NCBI RefSeq assembly: GCF_004364435.1
Contig: NZ_SOCT01000001.1
Coordinates: 186,001 to 250,000, forward strand
DNA from: Pseudomonas sp. LP_7_YM
GTDB lineage: Bacteria > Pseudomonadota > Gammaproteobacteria > Pseudomonadales > Pseudomonadaceae
Length of the DNA: 64,000 nt
Reading direction: 5' to 3'
The notes beneath the pieces are model-generated. The model ran no database searches and was not told the DNA's origin. It worked only from the letters and a program-made list of their open reading frames with translations. The position numbers and the translations under genes are program-made. Position 1 is the stretch's first letter. Each line of letters begins with the position of its first letter. This document shows, one piece after another, positions 37,066 to 49,376 of this stretch.

Positions 37066-38298
37066 ATGGCTATTGAGATCAAAGCCCCCTCTTTCCCGGA
37101 ATCCGTTGCCGACGGCACCATTTCCAAATGGCACAAACAGCCGGGCGAGGCGGTGAAGCGTGACGAGCTGCTGGTTGATATCGAGACCGACAAGGTGGTC
37201 CTCGAAGTATTGGCCGAAGCAGATGGCGTGCTGGCATCCATCGTCAAGGGCGAGGGCGACACCGTCCTGTCCAACGAACTGATCGCGACCCTGGACGCCG
37301 GCGCTACCGCGTCGGCCGCCCCTGCGGCTGCGCCAGCGCCTTCTACTGCTCCGGCTGCCGCAGCTGCTGCCGCTCCCGCTGCAGGCGACGAGGACGCCAT
37401 CGGTGCTCCGGCTGCTCGCAAGCTGGCAGAAGAAAACGGCATTGCCCTGTCCAGCATCAAGGGCACTGGTAAAGACGGTCGCGTGACCAAGGAAGACGTA
37501 GTTGCTGCCATCGAGGCGAAGAAATCCGCTCCGGCCGCACCTGCTGCCAAGCCTGCTGCTCCGGCCCCTGCCGCGCCTGTATTCGCTGCTGGCGACCGCA
37601 CCGAGAAGCGCGTTCCAATGACCCGTCTGCGTGCCAAGGTTGCCGAGCGTCTGGTCGAAGCTCAGTCGACGATGGCCATGCTCACCACTTTCAACGAAGT
37701 CGACATGACTGAAGTCATGGCGCTGCGTTCGAAGTACAAGGACCTGTTCGAGAAGAGCCATAACGGCGTGCGTCTGGGCTTCATGTCGTTCTTCGTCAGG
37801 GCGGCCACCGAAGCGCTGAAACGTTTCCCTGCGGTCAACGCTTCGATCGACGGTTCCGATATCGTTTACCACGGTTATGCCGACGTCGGCGTTGCAGTGT
37901 CCAGCGACCGTGGTCTGGTGGTGCCTGTTCTGCGTAACGCCGAGCAGATGAGCCTGGCTGAAATCGAAGGCGGCATTGCCACCTTCGGCAAAAAGGCCCG
38001 AGACGGCAAACTGTCCATCGACGAGATGACCGGTGGCACCTTCACCATCACCAATGGTGGTACGTTCGGTTCGATGATGTCGACCCCGATCGTCAACCCG
38101 CCACAAGCGGCCATCCTGGGCATGCACAACATTGTTCAGCGCCCGATGGCAATCAACGGGCAGGTTGTCATCCGTCCCATGATGTACCTGGCTCTGTCCT
38201 ATGATCACCGCTTGATCGACGGCAAAGAAGCTGTGACATTCCTGGTCACTATCAAGAACCTGCTGGAAGATCCCGCTCGTCTGTTGCTGGATATCTGA
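37066..38298 (+). CDS. sucB: dihydrolipoyllysine succinyltransferase (E2 of 2-OGDH)
   Basis: 410 residues from the ATG at 37066. Lipoyl domain 1-78 with the lipoylated Lys at K43 ([13 protein letters not shown]). An Ala/Pro linker follows, then the peripheral-subunit-binding domain ([20 protein letters not shown]), a second Ala/Pro linker and the catalytic domain. The active-site His/Asp are in [29 protein letters not shown] precedes the start. It forms the core of the complex with SucA and Lpd. Confidence 0.98.
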   Translation: MAIEIKAPSFPESVADGTISKWHKQPGEAVKRDELLVDIETDKVVLEVLAEADGVLASIVKGEGDTVLSNELIATLDAGATASAAPAAAPAPSTAPAAAAAAAPAAGDEDAIGAPAARKLAEENGIALSSIKGTGKDGRVTKEDVVAAIEAKKSAPAAPAAKPAAPAPAAPVFAAGDRTEKRVPMTRLRAKVAERLVEAQSTMAMLTTFNEVDMTEVMALRSKYKDLFEKSHNGVRLGFMSFFVRAATEALKRFPAVNASIDGSDIVYHGYADVGVAVSSDRGLVVPVLRNAEQMSLAEIEGGIATFGKKARDGKLSIDEMTGGTFTITNGGTFGSMMSTPIVNPPQAAILGMHNIVQRPMAINGQVVIRPMMYLALSYDHRLIDGKEAVTFLVTIKNLLEDPARLLLDI

Positions 38299-38302
38299 TG
38301 AG

Positions 38303-39908
<1,606 letters not shown>

Positions 39909-39933
39909 GAAAAACCACGACGGAGCGCCCGTC

Positions 39934-40036
39934 GCGGGTCTTGTTCGCAAGACCTGCCGCGGAAGGTCCGTTGGACTCGAACTCCCGGCGGATTTCGAAC
40001 CGGCACCTGAGGTGCAGGCAAGGGATCTGCCGGGAG
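39934..40036 (+). promoter_or_regulatory. strongly folded RNA region between lpd and sucC
   Basis: Three stems are visible in the 204-bp spacer. GCGGGTCTTG / CAAGACCTGC (39934-39943 with 39948-39957) closes a TTCG tetraloop. CTCCCGGCGGAT / ATCTGCCGGGAG (39982-39993 with 40025-40036) has 12 pairs including one G.U. It encloses GCACC-TGA-GGTGC (40003-40015). None is followed by a T-run, so they are not ordinary terminators. Confidence 0.65.
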
Positions 40037-40112
40037 AAGCGGTCACAGGTGGTGCGGCCCGCTTAGACGAGCAGCACCGAATGCGCAGTACCTAACGAAG
40101 ACGGTAATAAGC

Positions 40113-41279
40113 ATGAATCTTCACGAGTATCAGGGTAAGCAGCTGTTCGCTGAGTACGGCCTGCCAGTATCCAAAGGCTACGCAGTAGACACCCCCGAAG
40201 CAGCAGCGGAAGCCTGCGACAAGATCGGCGGAACCGAGTGGGTCGTCAAAGCCCAGGTTCACGCAGGGGGTCGTGGTAAAGCGGGCGGCGTCAAGCTGGT
40301 TCGCAGCAAGGAAGACGCAGCTGCGTTCGCCCAACAGTGGTTGGGCAAGCGTCTGGTCACTTACCAGACTGATGCCAATGGTCAGCCAGTCACCAAGATC
40401 CTGGTTGAATCCTGCACTGACATCGCCAAAGAGCTGTACCTGGGCGCTGTAGTCGATCGTTCGAGCCGTCGTATCGTATTCATGGCGTCCACCGAAGGTG
40501 GCGTCGACATCGAGAAAATCGCTCACGACACGCCTGAGAAGATTCTCAAGGCCACTATCGACCCACTGGTTGGCGCACAGCCATTCCAGGGTCGCGATCT
40601 GGCATTCCAGCTGGGTCTGGAAGGCAAGCAAGTTGCTCAGTTCGCCAAGATCTTCGTGGGCCTGGCCAAGCTGTTCCAGGACCACGACCTGGCGCTGCTG
40701 GAAGTGAACCCGCTGGTGATCAAGGCTGACGGCGATCTGCACTGCCTGGATGCCAAGATCAATATCGACGCCAACGCCATGTACCGTCAGCCAAAGCTGA
40801 AGGCTTTCCACGACCCATCGCAAGATGACCCACGTGAAGCCCACGCTGCCAAGTTCGAACTGAACTACGTGGCACTGGAAGGCAACATCGGTTGCATGGT
40901 CAACGGTGCTGGCCTGGCCATGGGTACCATGGATATCGTCAACCTGCACGGTGGCAAGCCAGCCAACTTCCTCGACGTAGGTGGTGGTGCTACCAAAGAG
41001 CGCGTGACCGAAGCCTTCAAGATCATCCTGTCCGACACCAACGTCGCTGCAGTGCTGGTCAACATCTTCGGCGGCATCGTTCGTTGCGACATGATTGCCG
41101 AAGGCATCATCGGCGCGGTGAAAGAAGTCGGCGTGAAAATCCCGGTCGTTGTCCGCCTTGAAGGCAACAACGCTGACCTGGGCGCTAAAGTACTGGCAGA
41201 AAGCGGTTTGAACATCATCGCTGCTACCAGCTTGACCGACGCTGCTCAACAAGTCGTCAAAGCTGCGGAGGGCAAATAA
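40113..41279 (+). CDS. sucC: succinyl-CoA synthetase beta subunit
   Basis: 388 residues, begins [20 protein letters not shown]. An ATP-grasp domain fills the N-terminal two thirds ([31 protein letters not shown]). The CoA-ligase domain follows, with the loop [17 protein letters not shown]. It makes ATP (or GTP) from succinyl-CoA with SucD. The stop overlaps the sucD ATG by one base (TAATG). Confidence 0.98.
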   Translation: MNLHEYQGKQLFAEYGLPVSKGYAVDTPEAAAEACDKIGGTEWVVKAQVHAGGRGKAGGVKLVRSKEDAAAFAQQWLGKRLVTYQTDANGQPVTKILVESCTDIAKELYLGAVVDRSSRRIVFMASTEGGVDIEKIAHDTPEKILKATIDPLVGAQPFQGRDLAFQLGLEGKQVAQFAKIFVGLAKLFQDHDLALLEVNPLVIKADGDLHCLDAKINIDANAMYRQPKLKAFHDPSQDDPREAHAAKFELNYVALEGNIGCMVNGAGLAMGTMDIVNLHGGKPANFLDVGGGATKERVTEAFKIILSDTNVAAVLVNIFGGIVRCDMIAEGIIGAVKEVGVKIPVVVRLEGNNADLGAKVLAESGLNIIAATSLTDAAQQVVKAAEGK

Positions 41280-42166
41280 TGAGCGTCCTGATCAATAAAG
41301 ACACCAAAGTTATCTGCCAGGGCTTCACCGGCTCGCAAGGTACTTTCCACTCCGAGCAAGCCATTGCCTACGGCACCAAAATGGTTGGCGGCGTGACCCC
41401 AGGCAAAGGTGGCACCACTCACCTGAACCTGCCGGTGTTCAACACTGTTGCTGAAGCTGTTGCAAAAACTGGCGCTACCGCTTCGGTCATCTACGTTCCG
41501 GCTCCTTTCTGCAAGGATTCGATCCTGGAAGCTGCTTTCGGCGGCATCAAGCTGATCATCTGCATCACCGAGGGTATTCCTACCCTCGACATGCTGGATG
41601 CCAAGGTCAAGTGCGACGAACTGGGTGTTACCCTGATCGGGCCTAACTGCCCAGGCGTCATCACGCCAGGCGAGTGCAAGATCGGCATCATGCCAGGTCA
41701 CATTCACTTGCCAGGCAAAGTCGGTATCGTGTCGCGTTCGGGCACCCTGACTTATGAAGCTGTGAAACAGACCACTGACGCCGGTTTCGGGCAGTCCACC
41801 TGCGTCGGTATTGGCGGTGACCCGATCCCGGGCTCCAACTTCATCGACATCCTGAAGCTGTTCCAGGAAGACCCGAAGACCGAAGCGATCGTCATGATCG
41901 GTGAGATCGGCGGTTCGGCTGAAGAAGAAGCGGCTGCCTACATCAAGGCACACGTGACCAAGCCCGTCGTTTCCTACATCGCCGGTGTGACTGCTCCTCC
42001 AGGCAAGCGCATGGGCCATGCAGGTGCAATTATTTCCGGCGGCAAAGGTACTGCAGACGAGAAATTCGCTGCGCTGCAGGACGCAGGCGTTAAAACCGTG
42101 CGTTCTCTGGCAGACATCGGCAAGGCCCTGGCTGAGCTGACGGGTTGGGAAGTGAAGAAGGCTTGA
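41279..42166 (+). CDS. sucD: succinyl-CoA synthetase alpha subunit
   Basis: 295 residues. The N-terminal CoA-binding domain shows [20 protein letters not shown]. The phosphorylated active-site His is in [40 protein letters not shown] is the conserved power-helix region. Last gene of the TCA operon, followed by a strong terminator. Confidence 0.98.
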   Translation: MSVLINKDTKVICQGFTGSQGTFHSEQAIAYGTKMVGGVTPGKGGTTHLNLPVFNTVAEAVAKTGATASVIYVPAPFCKDSILEAAFGGIKLIICITEGIPTLDMLDAKVKCDELGVTLIGPNCPGVITPGECKIGIMPGHIHLPGKVGIVSRSGTLTYEAVKQTTDAGFGQSTCVGIGGDPIPGSNFIDILKLFQEDPKTEAIVMIGEIGGSAEEEAAAYIKAHVTKPVVSYIAGVTAPPGKRMGHAGAIISGGKGTADEKFAALQDAGVKTVRSLADIGKALAELTGWEVKKA

Positions 42167-42191
42167 TCGCCGTCTGATCATTGCTTGAGTG

Positions 42192-42224
42192 ACAAAAGCC
42201 ACCTTAGGGTGGCTTTTGTGTTTT
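42192..42224 (+). terminator. terminator of the TCA operon
   Basis: ACAAAAGCCACC (42192-42203) pairs with GGTGGCTTTTGT (42208-42219) around TTAG or so, followed by GTTTTTA. Confidence 0.93.
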
Positions 42225-42616
42225 TACGGTTCTGTGATCCTGAAAAATAATCGAAAGTTTGTGGTTCGGCCCGAACGCATCGGGGCGGTCGGACATGAAG
42301 ACGGCAGCGAGCGCAGTGTGTCGGCCAACGCATTCTTATGTGATCCGCCGCTATTGTCGTTTTGGCGAACCAGTACCCCTTCAGGCTCGGGCTATGTTTG
42401 TAGGACCTTTCCGAAATGCGACAGTAACGTGCGTTACCGGTCGAGCCGCCCTGTATTAGTGCGGGAAATAGGGTAGGCTAGCCGCCATTTTGCGTGGTCG
42501 GCCCTCACAAGGAGCCTTCGCACCTAACGGGCCTGTTTTAAAAGAACGGGTAGCATTTCCCTCGACCCTTCGGGAAATCCTCTTCTTAATTCCGATTCAG
42601 CAGTGTGGTTTCCTTG
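42225..42616. other. sucD-brnQ spacer with a leader hairpin
   Basis: No convincing gene was seen; the open plus-strand frames here lack ribosome sites and family features. Close to brnQ, ATTTCCC (42555-42561) pairs with GGGAAAT (42572-42578), and GCCTGTTTTAAAAGAACGGG lies just upstream. TGGTTCG (42262-42268) and CGAACCA (42366-42372) are a distant inverted pair of doubtful meaning. Confidence 0.45.
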
Positions 42617-43930
42617 ATGAAAGTGTTGAAAGGCCAAGACATTCTGGCGCTGGGTTTCATGACGTTCGCGTTATTCGTAGGCGCAGGCAATATCATTTTC
42701 CCCCCCATCGTTGGCTTGCAGGCCGGTCCGCATGTGTGGATGGCGGCGCTTGGCTTTCTGGTGACGGCGGTAGGCTTGCCTGTGGTGACTGTTATCGCGC
42801 TGGCCAAGGTCGGTGGCGCCATGGATGCCCTGAGCAGTCCGATCGGCAAGGTTGCCGGAACCGTGCTTGCTGCGGTGTGTTATCTGTCCGTCGGCCCGCT
42901 GTTCGCGACACCGCGCACCGCTACCGTCTCGTTCGAAGTCGGCCTTGCGCCGCTCACCGGTGAAAGCCCGCTGGCATTGTTTCTCTACAGCCTTGTGTAT
43001 TTTCTGCTGGTGTTCTGGATTTCGCTGTATCCGGGCCGCTTGCTGGACACGGTCGGGCGCTTTCTGGCACCTCTGAAAATCGTTGCGTTGGCCATATTGG
43101 GTATTGCCGCCTTCGTGCTGCCCGTTGGTGAGGTCGGTACTGCAGAGCCCGCTTACGCGGCTGCGCCGTTCTCCCAAGGGTTCATCAACGGCTACCTGAC
43201 AATGGATACCTTAGGTGCGCTGGTCTTTGGCATCGTGATCGTAAACGCCATTCGCTCCCGGGGAATCGATTCGCCGCGTTTGATCACGCGATACGCCATC
43301 ATTGCCGGTCTGATCGCTGGGGTGGGCCTGGCGCTGGTCTACATCAGCCTGTTCCGGTTGGGTTCTGGCAGCAGCTCGGTGGCGGCCGGGGCTGGCAACG
43401 GCGCCATCGTGCTCCATGCTTATGTCCAGCACACGTTCGGAACCATGGGCAGCGCCTTCCTTGCCGTTTTGATCTCGCTGGCTTGCCTGGTAACAGCGGT
43501 GGGGTTGACCTGCGCCTGTGCCGAGTATTTCAGCCGTCTGTTGCCGCTGTCCTACAAGGTGCTGGTGGTCCTGCTGGCTGGTTTCTCATTGCTGGTGTCC
43601 AACCTGGGGCTCACCAATCTGATCCACTTTTCGATCCCGGTGCTTACTGCGATCTACCCACCTTGCATTGCGCTGGTGGCGCTGAGTTTCTGCAAGGGCT
43701 TCTGGCATGTTCAGGGTCGTATCGTTGCGCCGGTGATGTTGATGTCATTGTTGGTCGGCATCATTGACGCGACGAAAGCTGCTGGATACTCTGAAAACCT
43801 GCCTCGAATCCTGACCGATCTGCCCTTGAGCGAGCAGGGGCTTGCCTGGCTAATCCCTTCATTACTTACCCTCTTTGCCGCCTTTTTGGTGGATCAAGTG
43901 CTGCATCAACGCAGCAAAGCTATCGCCTGA
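42617..43930 (+). CDS. brnQ: branched-chain amino-acid transporter (BrnQ/LIVCS family)
   Basis: Sodium-coupled Leu/Ile/Val importer of the inner membrane. 437 residues from the ATG at 42617 ([20 protein letters not shown]), the length of Pseudomonas BraB/BraZ-type proteins; a GTG four codons upstream is possible. About 12 membrane helices. [18 protein letters not shown] and [20 protein letters not shown] are family signatures. The ribosome site is weak, so the leader hairpin at 42555 may matter for expression. Confidence 0.93.
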   Translation: MKVLKGQDILALGFMTFALFVGAGNIIFPPIVGLQAGPHVWMAALGFLVTAVGLPVVTVIALAKVGGAMDALSSPIGKVAGTVLAAVCYLSVGPLFATPRTATVSFEVGLAPLTGESPLALFLYSLVYFLLVFWISLYPGRLLDTVGRFLAPLKIVALAILGIAAFVLPVGEVGTAEPAYAAAPFSQGFINGYLTMDTLGALVFGIVIVNAIRSRGIDSPRLITRYAIIAGLIAGVGLALVYISLFRLGSGSSSVAAGAGNGAIVLHAYVQHTFGTMGSAFLAVLISLACLVTAVGLTCACAEYFSRLLPLSYKVLVVLLAGFSLLVSNLGLTNLIHFSIPVLTAIYPPCIALVALSFCKGFWHVQGRIVAPVMLMSLLVGIIDATKAAGYSENLPRILTDLPLSEQGLAWLIPSLLTLFAAFLVDQVLHQRSKAIA

Positions 43931-43989
43931 GGGACAATGGTGGCGTTGGCGGGGTGAATTTCTCGTCGTCGCTTACTTGCGCAGAAAAA

Positions 43990-44020
43990 AACAAAGCCCG
44001 CTTTAAGCGGGCTTTGTTTT
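43990..44020. terminator. bidirectional terminator between brnQ and a small lipoprotein gene
   Basis: ACAAAGCCCGCTT pairs with AAGCGGGCTTTGT around one base, with A-runs to the left and T-runs to the right. It serves both convergent genes. Confidence 0.93.
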
Positions 44021-44035
44021 CGGAAACTTTGGAAC

Positions 44036-44290
44036 TTACTGCTTAGTTGTTGCAGGCGCTTGGTCGTTTGCCTCTTTGGCGCGCTCTTGAGCGGCTTCGG
44101 CATTCTTCTGGGCAGCTTCCTGACTTTCCTTGGCGGCGTCGTTCACTTTGTCTTGAGCCTTTTGCATCGACTCTTGTGACTGCTGAGCAGCCTTGTTGGC
44201 ATCTTGCTGTTTATCCTCGGATTTTTTGTCGCAGGCAGCGAGGCCCAAAGTGGCAGAAAGCATGAGGGCAATGGCTAAAGTCTTACGCAT
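44036..44290 (-). CDS. small Ala/Gln/Lys-rich helical lipoprotein
   Basis: 84 residues. Lipoprotein signal with lipobox GLAAC (Cys20). The mature part (DKKSEDKQQDANKAAQQSQE and following) is a single charged helix with heptad spacing of Ala/small residues, similar in kind to Lpp/OprI-type trimeric lipoproteins but not recognised as OprI. AAGGAG precedes the start on the minus strand. Function unknown; probably anchored in the outer membrane. Confidence 0.85.
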   Translation of the reverse strand: MRKTLAIALMLSATLGLAACDKKSEDKQQDANKAAQQSQESMQKAQDKVNDAAKESQEAAQKNAEAAQERAKEANDQAPATTKQ

Positions 44291-44507
44291 GGGGTGTTTC
44301 TCCTTATTGAATATCTACGAGCCTTCGAACGCGTCCTTATAACGTTAGTTCCATGTTTGCCTGCGATAAATAAACATCTGTTTCATGCTTGTTACGCTGA
44401 GCGCCCGCTTTCTGTGATTAATCGATTTTGCTCGGGCAGTGGCGCGTACCCAAGAGCCGGCATGAGCGGTTGGTCACTGAAGATTGATCCCTGCTATCTG
44501 GCGCGCT

Positions 44508-44535
44508 CTTGAAATCTCCAGTCCAGCCCCCACCT
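44508..44535 (+). promoter_or_regulatory. sigma-32 heat-shock promoter of htpG
   Basis: CTTGAAA (44508-44514), 13 bases, CCCCACCT (44528-44535), close to the heat-shock consensus. It has the same 13-base spacing as the small-Hsp promoter at 4837. Upstream of it, 44300-44507 contains no gene that I can support. Confidence 0.75.
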
Positions 44536-44623
44536 TGATGACAACCCGCCGTCCAGCCTCCGTTACAGCCGGGTGTCTGGGCGGCTACCCCTATTTGTGT
44601 GGACTGATTGGAGTTTGATAACC

Positions 44624-46528
44624 ATGAGTGTGGAAACTCAAAAGGAAACCCTGGGCTTCCAGACCGAGGTGAAGCAACTGCTGCACCTCATGATCCATTC
44701 GTTGTACTCGAACAAGGAGATTTTTCTCCGCGAGCTTATTTCCAACGCGTCCGACGCGGTGGACAAGCTGCGCTTCGAGGCCTTGTCAAAGCCTGATCTG
44801 CTGGAAGGCGGCGCTGAGCTGAAGATACGTGTGAGCTTCGACAAGGACGCGCAGACCGTCACCCTCGAAGACAACGGTATCGGCATGAACCGTGACGACG
44901 TGATCACCCATCTGGGTACCATCGCCAAGTCTGGTACTGCTGATTTCATGAAAAACCTGACAGGCGACCAGAAGAAGGATTCTCACCTGATCGGTCAGTT
45001 TGGTGTGGGCTTCTACTCCGCATTCATCGTCGCTGACAAGGTCGATGTGTACAGCCGTCGTGCAGGCACTCCTGCCGGTGAAGGTGTTCATTGGTCTTCT
45101 AAAGGCGAAGGCGATTTCGAAGTTGCGACTGTCGATAAGGCCGAGCGCGGTACACGTATCGTGTTGCATTTGAAGGCCGCCGAAAACGAATTCGCCGACG
45201 GCTACCGTTTGCGCAACATCATCAAGAAATACTCCGACCACATCGCGCTGCCAATCGAGCTGCCCAAAGAGCAGGCCGCCGCCGAAGGCGAAGCGGCACC
45301 TGAGCCAGAGTGGGAAACCGTCAACCGCGCCAGTGCCCTGTGGACGCGTCCTCGCACCGAGGTGAAGGATGAGGAATACCAGGAATTCTACAAACACATC
45401 GCCCATGACTTCGAGAACCCGCTGAGCTGGAGCCATAACAAGGTCGAAGGCAAGCTGGAATACAGCTCACTGCTCTACGTGCCAGCCCGCGCACCGTTCG
45501 ACCTGTATCAGCGTGAAGCGCCGCGCGGCCTGAAGTTGTACGTGCAGCGCGTGTTTGTCATGGACCAGGCTGAGTCGTTCCTGCCGCTGTATCTGCGCTT
45601 CATCAAGGGTGTGGTCGACTCTAATGATCTGTCGTTAAACGTTTCCCGCGAAATCCTGCAGAAAGATCCGATTATCGACTCGATGAAGTCGGCGCTGACC
45701 AAGCGCGTGCTGGACATGCTGGAAAAACTGGCGAAGAACCAACCGGAAGAATACAAGGGCTTCTGGAAAAACTTCGGTCAGGTCATGAAAGAAGGCCCGG
45801 CGGAAGATTTTGCCAACAAGGAAAAAATCGCGGGTCTGCTGCGTTTTGCGTCGACCTCTGACGAGAGCGGCGATCAGAGCGTTGCACTGACCGACTACCT
45901 GGCTCGCGCCAAGGAAGGTCAGGACAAGATTTACTACCTCACTGGCGAGAGCTACGCACAGGTCAAGAACAGCCCGCACCTGGAAGTCTTCCGCAAGAAG
46001 GGCATCGAAGTGCTGTTGCTGACTGACCGCATCGACGAGTGGTTGATGAGCTACCTGAGCGACTTCGACGGCAAGGGCTTTGTCGATGTGGCGCGGGGCG
46101 ATCTGGACTTGGGCAAGCTGGACTCCGAAGAAGACAAGAAAGCCCAGGAAGAAGTCGCCAAAGATAAAGAAGGGCTGATCGAGCGTCTGAAAGCTGCGCT
46201 GGGCGATGCCGTCAGCGAAGTGCGGGTCTCTCATCGCCTGACCGACTCGCCTGCGATTCTGGCCATCGGTGAGCAGGATCTGGGTCTGCAGATGCGTCAG
46301 ATTCTGGAAGCCAGCGGTCAGAAAGTTCCGGATTCCAAGCCTATCTTCGAATTCAATCCGGCCCATCCACTGATCGGCAAGCTGGACAACGAGCAGAGTG
46401 AAGATCGCTTTGGCGAGCTGTCACATATTCTGTTTGACCAGGCTGCGTTGGCTGCGGGCGACAGCTTGAAGGATCCCGCTGCTTATGTGCGCCGATTGAA
46501 CAAGTTACTGGTCGAACTCTCGGCTTAA
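44624..46528 (+). CDS. htpG: Hsp90-family chaperone HtpG
   Basis: 634 residues from the ATG at 44624 ([20 protein letters not shown]); the frame upstream is leader. The N-terminal GHKL ATPase domain shows [34 protein letters not shown] and [20 protein letters not shown]. Middle domain about 230-500 and C-terminal dimerisation domain to the end. It remodels client proteins in the cytoplasm. A sigma-32 promoter lies 90-115 bp upstream and GGAG lies 10 bases before the start. Confidence 0.98.
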   Translation: MSVETQKETLGFQTEVKQLLHLMIHSLYSNKEIFLRELISNASDAVDKLRFEALSKPDLLEGGAELKIRVSFDKDAQTVTLEDNGIGMNRDDVITHLGTIAKSGTADFMKNLTGDQKKDSHLIGQFGVGFYSAFIVADKVDVYSRRAGTPAGEGVHWSSKGEGDFEVATVDKAERGTRIVLHLKAAENEFADGYRLRNIIKKYSDHIALPIELPKEQAAAEGEAAPEPEWETVNRASALWTRPRTEVKDEEYQEFYKHIAHDFENPLSWSHNKVEGKLEYSSLLYVPARAPFDLYQREAPRGLKLYVQRVFVMDQAESFLPLYLRFIKGVVDSNDLSLNVSREILQKDPIIDSMKSALTKRVLDMLEKLAKNQPEEYKGFWKNFGQVMKEGPAEDFANKEKIAGLLRFASTSDESGDQSVALTDYLARAKEGQDKIYYLTGESYAQVKNSPHLEVFRKKGIEVLLLTDRIDEWLMSYLSDFDGKGFVDVARGDLDLGKLDSEEDKKAQEEVAKDKEGLIERLKAALGDAVSEVRVSHRLTDSPAILAIGEQDLGLQMRQILEASGQKVPDSKPIFEFNPAHPLIGKLDNEQSEDRFGELSHILFDQAALAAGDSLKDPAAYVRRLNKLLVELSA

Positions 46529-46543
46529 CTGTCGATAAACGCC

Positions 46544-46567
46544 AAAACCCGCTTCGGCGGGTTTTGT
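46544..46567 (+). terminator. terminator of htpG
   Basis: AAAACCCGC, loop TTCG, GCGGGTTTTG: a compact UUCG-capped intrinsic terminator. Confidence 0.95.
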
Positions 46568-46606
46568 CATTGGACATCCCTAATTTCCCGGAAGCAGGAG
46601 TCAGCA

Positions 46607-47332
46607 ATGAGTAACGTCAGTGTGCAGTCCGTCGTATATCAAATCGACGGCCAGAGCTACGAGAGTCGTCTGGCCTTCACGGAGGGAGCGAAAGCCGTTC
46701 CCGGGCTGGTCATGGCGCCGAATTGGATGGGCGTAAGCCAGGACGCCGAGCAGATTGCCAGGGAAGTGGCCGCCAAGGGCTACGTGGTGCTGCTGGTCGA
46801 TCTTTATGGCCAGAACGTTCGCCCGGAAGATGGCAACGAAGCGGCTGCGGCGATGATGCCGTTGAAAAACGATCGCCAATTGCTGAACAAGCGCATGCAG
46901 GCCGCGCTTGAGCAACTGACCGGACAGTCCATTGCGGCGGTGGATACAGATCGCCTGGCGGCGTTCGGGTTCTGTTTTGGTGGGTGTTGTGCGCTTGAGC
47001 TGGCACGTACCGGCGCGCCGCTGAAGGCTGCGGTATCGTTTCACGGTACTCTGGATACCACCAACCCGGACGGTGCGAAGAACATCCAGGGCAAAGTGCT
47101 GGTGTTGCACGGAGCGTCCGACCCCTTGGTGCCCAAAGCGCAATTACCTGCGTTTGAAGCAGAGATGGATGCGGCCGATGTCGATTGGCAACTGCTGAGC
47201 TACGGCGGCGCGTTCCACTCGTTCACGGACGTACACGCCAACAACCCGGGCAAGCAGATGTATAACCCGACCGTGTCCAGGCGTGCGTTCACGGCTATGC
47301 ATGATTTGCTGGACGAAGTATTCGTTGAATAA
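46607..47332 (+). CDS. dienelactone hydrolase family protein
   Basis: 241-residue alpha/beta hydrolase. The nucleophile is a cysteine (C123) in AAFGFCFGGCCAL, as in true dienelactone hydrolases. The acid is in VLHGASDPLVPKA and the His in GGAFHSFTD. Many chromosomal members act on unknown esters or lactones rather than in chlorocatechol breakdown. No aromatic-catabolism genes are nearby, so the substrate is open. GGAAGCAGGAGTCAGCA precedes the start. Confidence 0.9.
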   Translation: MSNVSVQSVVYQIDGQSYESRLAFTEGAKAVPGLVMAPNWMGVSQDAEQIAREVAAKGYVVLLVDLYGQNVRPEDGNEAAAAMMPLKNDRQLLNKRMQAALEQLTGQSIAAVDTDRLAAFGFCFGGCCALELARTGAPLKAAVSFHGTLDTTNPDGAKNIQGKVLVLHGASDPLVPKAQLPAFEAEMDAADVDWQLLSYGGAFHSFTDVHANNPGKQMYNPTVSRRAFTAMHDLLDEVFVE

Positions 47333-47369
47333 TGCACAGTTGCCGAAGCGATGCACGCTTCGTGACGCA

Positions 47370-47402
47370 TGAAAAAGGCGCCTTAAGAGGCGCCTTTTTG
47401 TA
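47370..47402. terminator. bidirectional terminator between hydrolase and fabB
   Basis: AAAAAGGCGCCT (47372-47383) pairs with AGGCGCCTTTTT (47388-47399). It suits both convergent genes. Confidence 0.95.
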
Positions 47403-47419
47403 TCTCGCGACTGGTCTGA

Positions 47420-48640
47420 TTACTGACCGGTCCAGCGTTTCATCACCAGTGTGGCGTTGGTACCACCGAAGCCAAAGCTGTTGCTCATGACCAGATTGAT
47501 CTCGGCGTTCTCGCGAGTCTTGGTCAGGATCGGCATATCAGCAACCTGGGGGTCCAGCTCATCAATGTTGGCGGAGCCAGCCATGAAGTTACCTTCCATC
47601 ATCAGCATGCAGTAAATCGCTTCGTGTACGCCAGCAGCGCCCAAGGAGTGGCCCGACAGGCTCTTGGTGGAACTGATGGCCGGCGCATTTTCGCCGAACA
47701 CTTCGCGCACACCTTTCATTTCCGCGACATCGCCGACCGGAGTCGAGGTGCCGTGGGTGTTCAGGTAGTCGATCTTGCCGTCAACGGTAGACAGCGCTTG
47801 CTGCATGCAGCGGATAGCGCCTTCGCCGCTTGGCGCGACCATGTCGTAGCCATCGGAGGTGGCGCCGTAGCCGACCAGCTCGGCGTAGATTTTGGCGCCG
47901 CGTGCCAGAGCGTGTTCCAGCTCTTCAACCACAACCATGCCACCACCACCGGCGATCACGAAACCGTCACGGTCTGCGTCGTAGGCGCGGGAGGCCTTTT
48001 CCGGGGTATCGTTGCGCTTGCTGGACAATGCGCCCATGGCGTCGAACAGGAAGGACTGGCTCCAATGTTCTTCTTCACCGCCACCGGCGAACACGATGTC
48101 CTGCTTGCCCATCTGGATCTGTTCCATGGCAGTACCAATGCAGTGAGCACTGGTGGCGCAGGCAGAGGCGATGGAATAGTTCAGGCCTTTGATCTTGAAC
48201 GGCGTCGCAAGGCAGGCTGACACGGTGCTGCTCATGGTGCGGGTCACACGGTATGGACCGACGCGCTTGACGCCTTTTTCACGCAGGATATCCAGCGCTT
48301 CCATCTGGTTCAGGGTCGATGCACCGCCGGAACCGGCAATCAAACCGGTGCGCGGGTTGGAAACCTGCTCTTCGGTCAGGCCCGAGTCCTTGACCGCGTC
48401 CTGCATCGCCAGATAGGCATAGGCCGCAGCGTGACCCACGAAACGATAGGTCTTGCGGTCGATGAACTCTTCGAGGTTGAGGTCGATCGAGCCGGAAACC
48501 TGGCTACGCAGACCCATTTCGGCATATTCCGGGTTGAAACGGATGCCGGGGCGGCTTTCACGCAGGCTGGCGGAAACGGTGTCTTTGTCATTGCCCAAGC
48601 AGGAAACAATGCCCAGACCAGTGATAACGACGCGGCGCAT
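47420..48640 (-). CDS. fabB: beta-ketoacyl-ACP synthase I
   Basis: Condensing enzyme that elongates cis-3-decenoyl-ACP, needed for unsaturated fatty acids. 406 residues. The catalytic triad is Cys161 in [14 protein letters not shown], a His in [14 protein letters not shown] and a His in [14 protein letters not shown]. It lies 10 bp after fabA in a two-gene operon read on the minus strand. Confidence 0.98.
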   Translation of the reverse strand: MRRVVITGLGIVSCLGNDKDTVSASLRESRPGIRFNPEYAEMGLRSQVSGSIDLNLEEFIDRKTYRFVGHAAAYAYLAMQDAVKDSGLTEEQVSNPRTGLIAGSGGASTLNQMEALDILREKGVKRVGPYRVTRTMSSTVSACLATPFKIKGLNYSIASACATSAHCIGTAMEQIQMGKQDIVFAGGGEEEHWSQSFLFDAMGALSSKRNDTPEKASRAYDADRDGFVIAGGGGMVVVEELEHALARGAKIYAELVGYGATSDGYDMVAPSGEGAIRCMQQALSTVDGKIDYLNTHGTSTPVGDVAEMKGVREVFGENAPAISSTKSLSGHSLGAAGVHEAIYCMLMMEGNFMAGSANIDELDPQVADMPILTKTRENAEINLVMSNSFGFGGTNATLVMKRWTGQ

Positions 48641-48650
48641 GCGAATACCC

Positions 48651-49166
48651 TTAGAAATTGTCAGTGGAGGTGAACACGCCGACGCGGAGGCCTTCGGCGG
48701 TATAGATTTCTCGGCCGTCCACGGTTACCGAACCGTCGGCGATGGCCAGGTTCAGCTTGCCCTTGAGGACGCGCTTGATTTGAATGTTGTAGGTCACTTT
48801 TTTCGCGGTGGGCAGAACCTGGCCGAAGAACTTGACTTCGCCCGAACCCAGTGCACGACCACGGCCCGGCAGACCTTGCCAGCCCAGGAAGAAGCCGACC
48901 AGTTGCCACATGGCATCCAGGCCCAGGCAGCCCGGCATCACCGGGTCGCCTTCGAAGTGACAGCCGAAGAACCACAGGTCCGGGGAGATATCCAGTTCGG
49001 CGACCAATTCACCTTTGCCGTACTTGCCGCCTTCTTCGCTGATGTGGGTGACCCGATCGATCATCAGCATGTTAGGGGCGGGCAGTTGCGCGTTACCTGG
49101 GCCGAACAGCTCGCCGCGACTGCAGCGCAACAGGTCTTCCCGGGTAAAGGCGTTTTGTCTGGTCAT
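48651..49166 (-). CDS. fabA: 3-hydroxydecanoyl-ACP dehydratase/isomerase
   Basis: Makes and isomerises trans-2- to cis-3-decenoyl-ACP, the branch point to unsaturated fatty acids. 171 residues, a single hotdog domain. Active-site H70 and D84 in [20 protein letters not shown]. The ribosome site GAGG lies just upstream on the minus strand. A DesT/FabR-like palindrome lies 132 bp upstream. Confidence 0.98.
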   Translation of the reverse strand: MTRQNAFTREDLLRCSRGELFGPGNAQLPAPNMLMIDRVTHISEEGGKYGKGELVAELDISPDLWFFGCHFEGDPVMPGCLGLDAMWQLVGFFLGWQGLPGRGRALGSGEVKFFGQVLPTAKKVTYNIQIKRVLKGKLNLAIADGSVTVDGREIYTAEGLRVGVFTSTDNF

Positions 49167-49297
49167 GCGAGCTCCTCGATAATCCTGTGCGGCAGGGTGT
49201 GGCAGTACTTACCCAATCTGACCAGCGAGAATGCCTCTGCTGGCAGCCTACTCATAGACTATTGCGTTGTAATGAAAGTCACAGCACGGGCGAAATG

Positions 49298-49315
49298 AAT
49301 GTACACCTGTGCACT
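49298..49315 (-). promoter_or_regulatory. DesT/FabR-like operator upstream of fabAB
   Basis: Minus-strand sequence AGTGCACAGGTGTACATT is an 18-bp near-palindrome. It fits the AGNG-ACA-NN-TGT-CNCT form of TetR-family regulators of unsaturated fatty acid synthesis (DesT in Pseudomonas, FabR in enterics). A weak -35/-10 pair (GTGACT, 17 bases, GTCTAT) lies just downstream at 49254-49282. Confidence 0.45.
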
Positions 49316-49376
49316 GAAATTTTGCGTCCGCGCGTGGGCGCGAGTCGATCACGGCCCACAAGACTGCCGCAATTTA

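Noticed and set aside
42189..42476. 95-codon plus frame between sucD and brnQ
   Set aside because: It begins inside the TCA-operon terminator and lacks a ribosome site. Composition is not protein-like.
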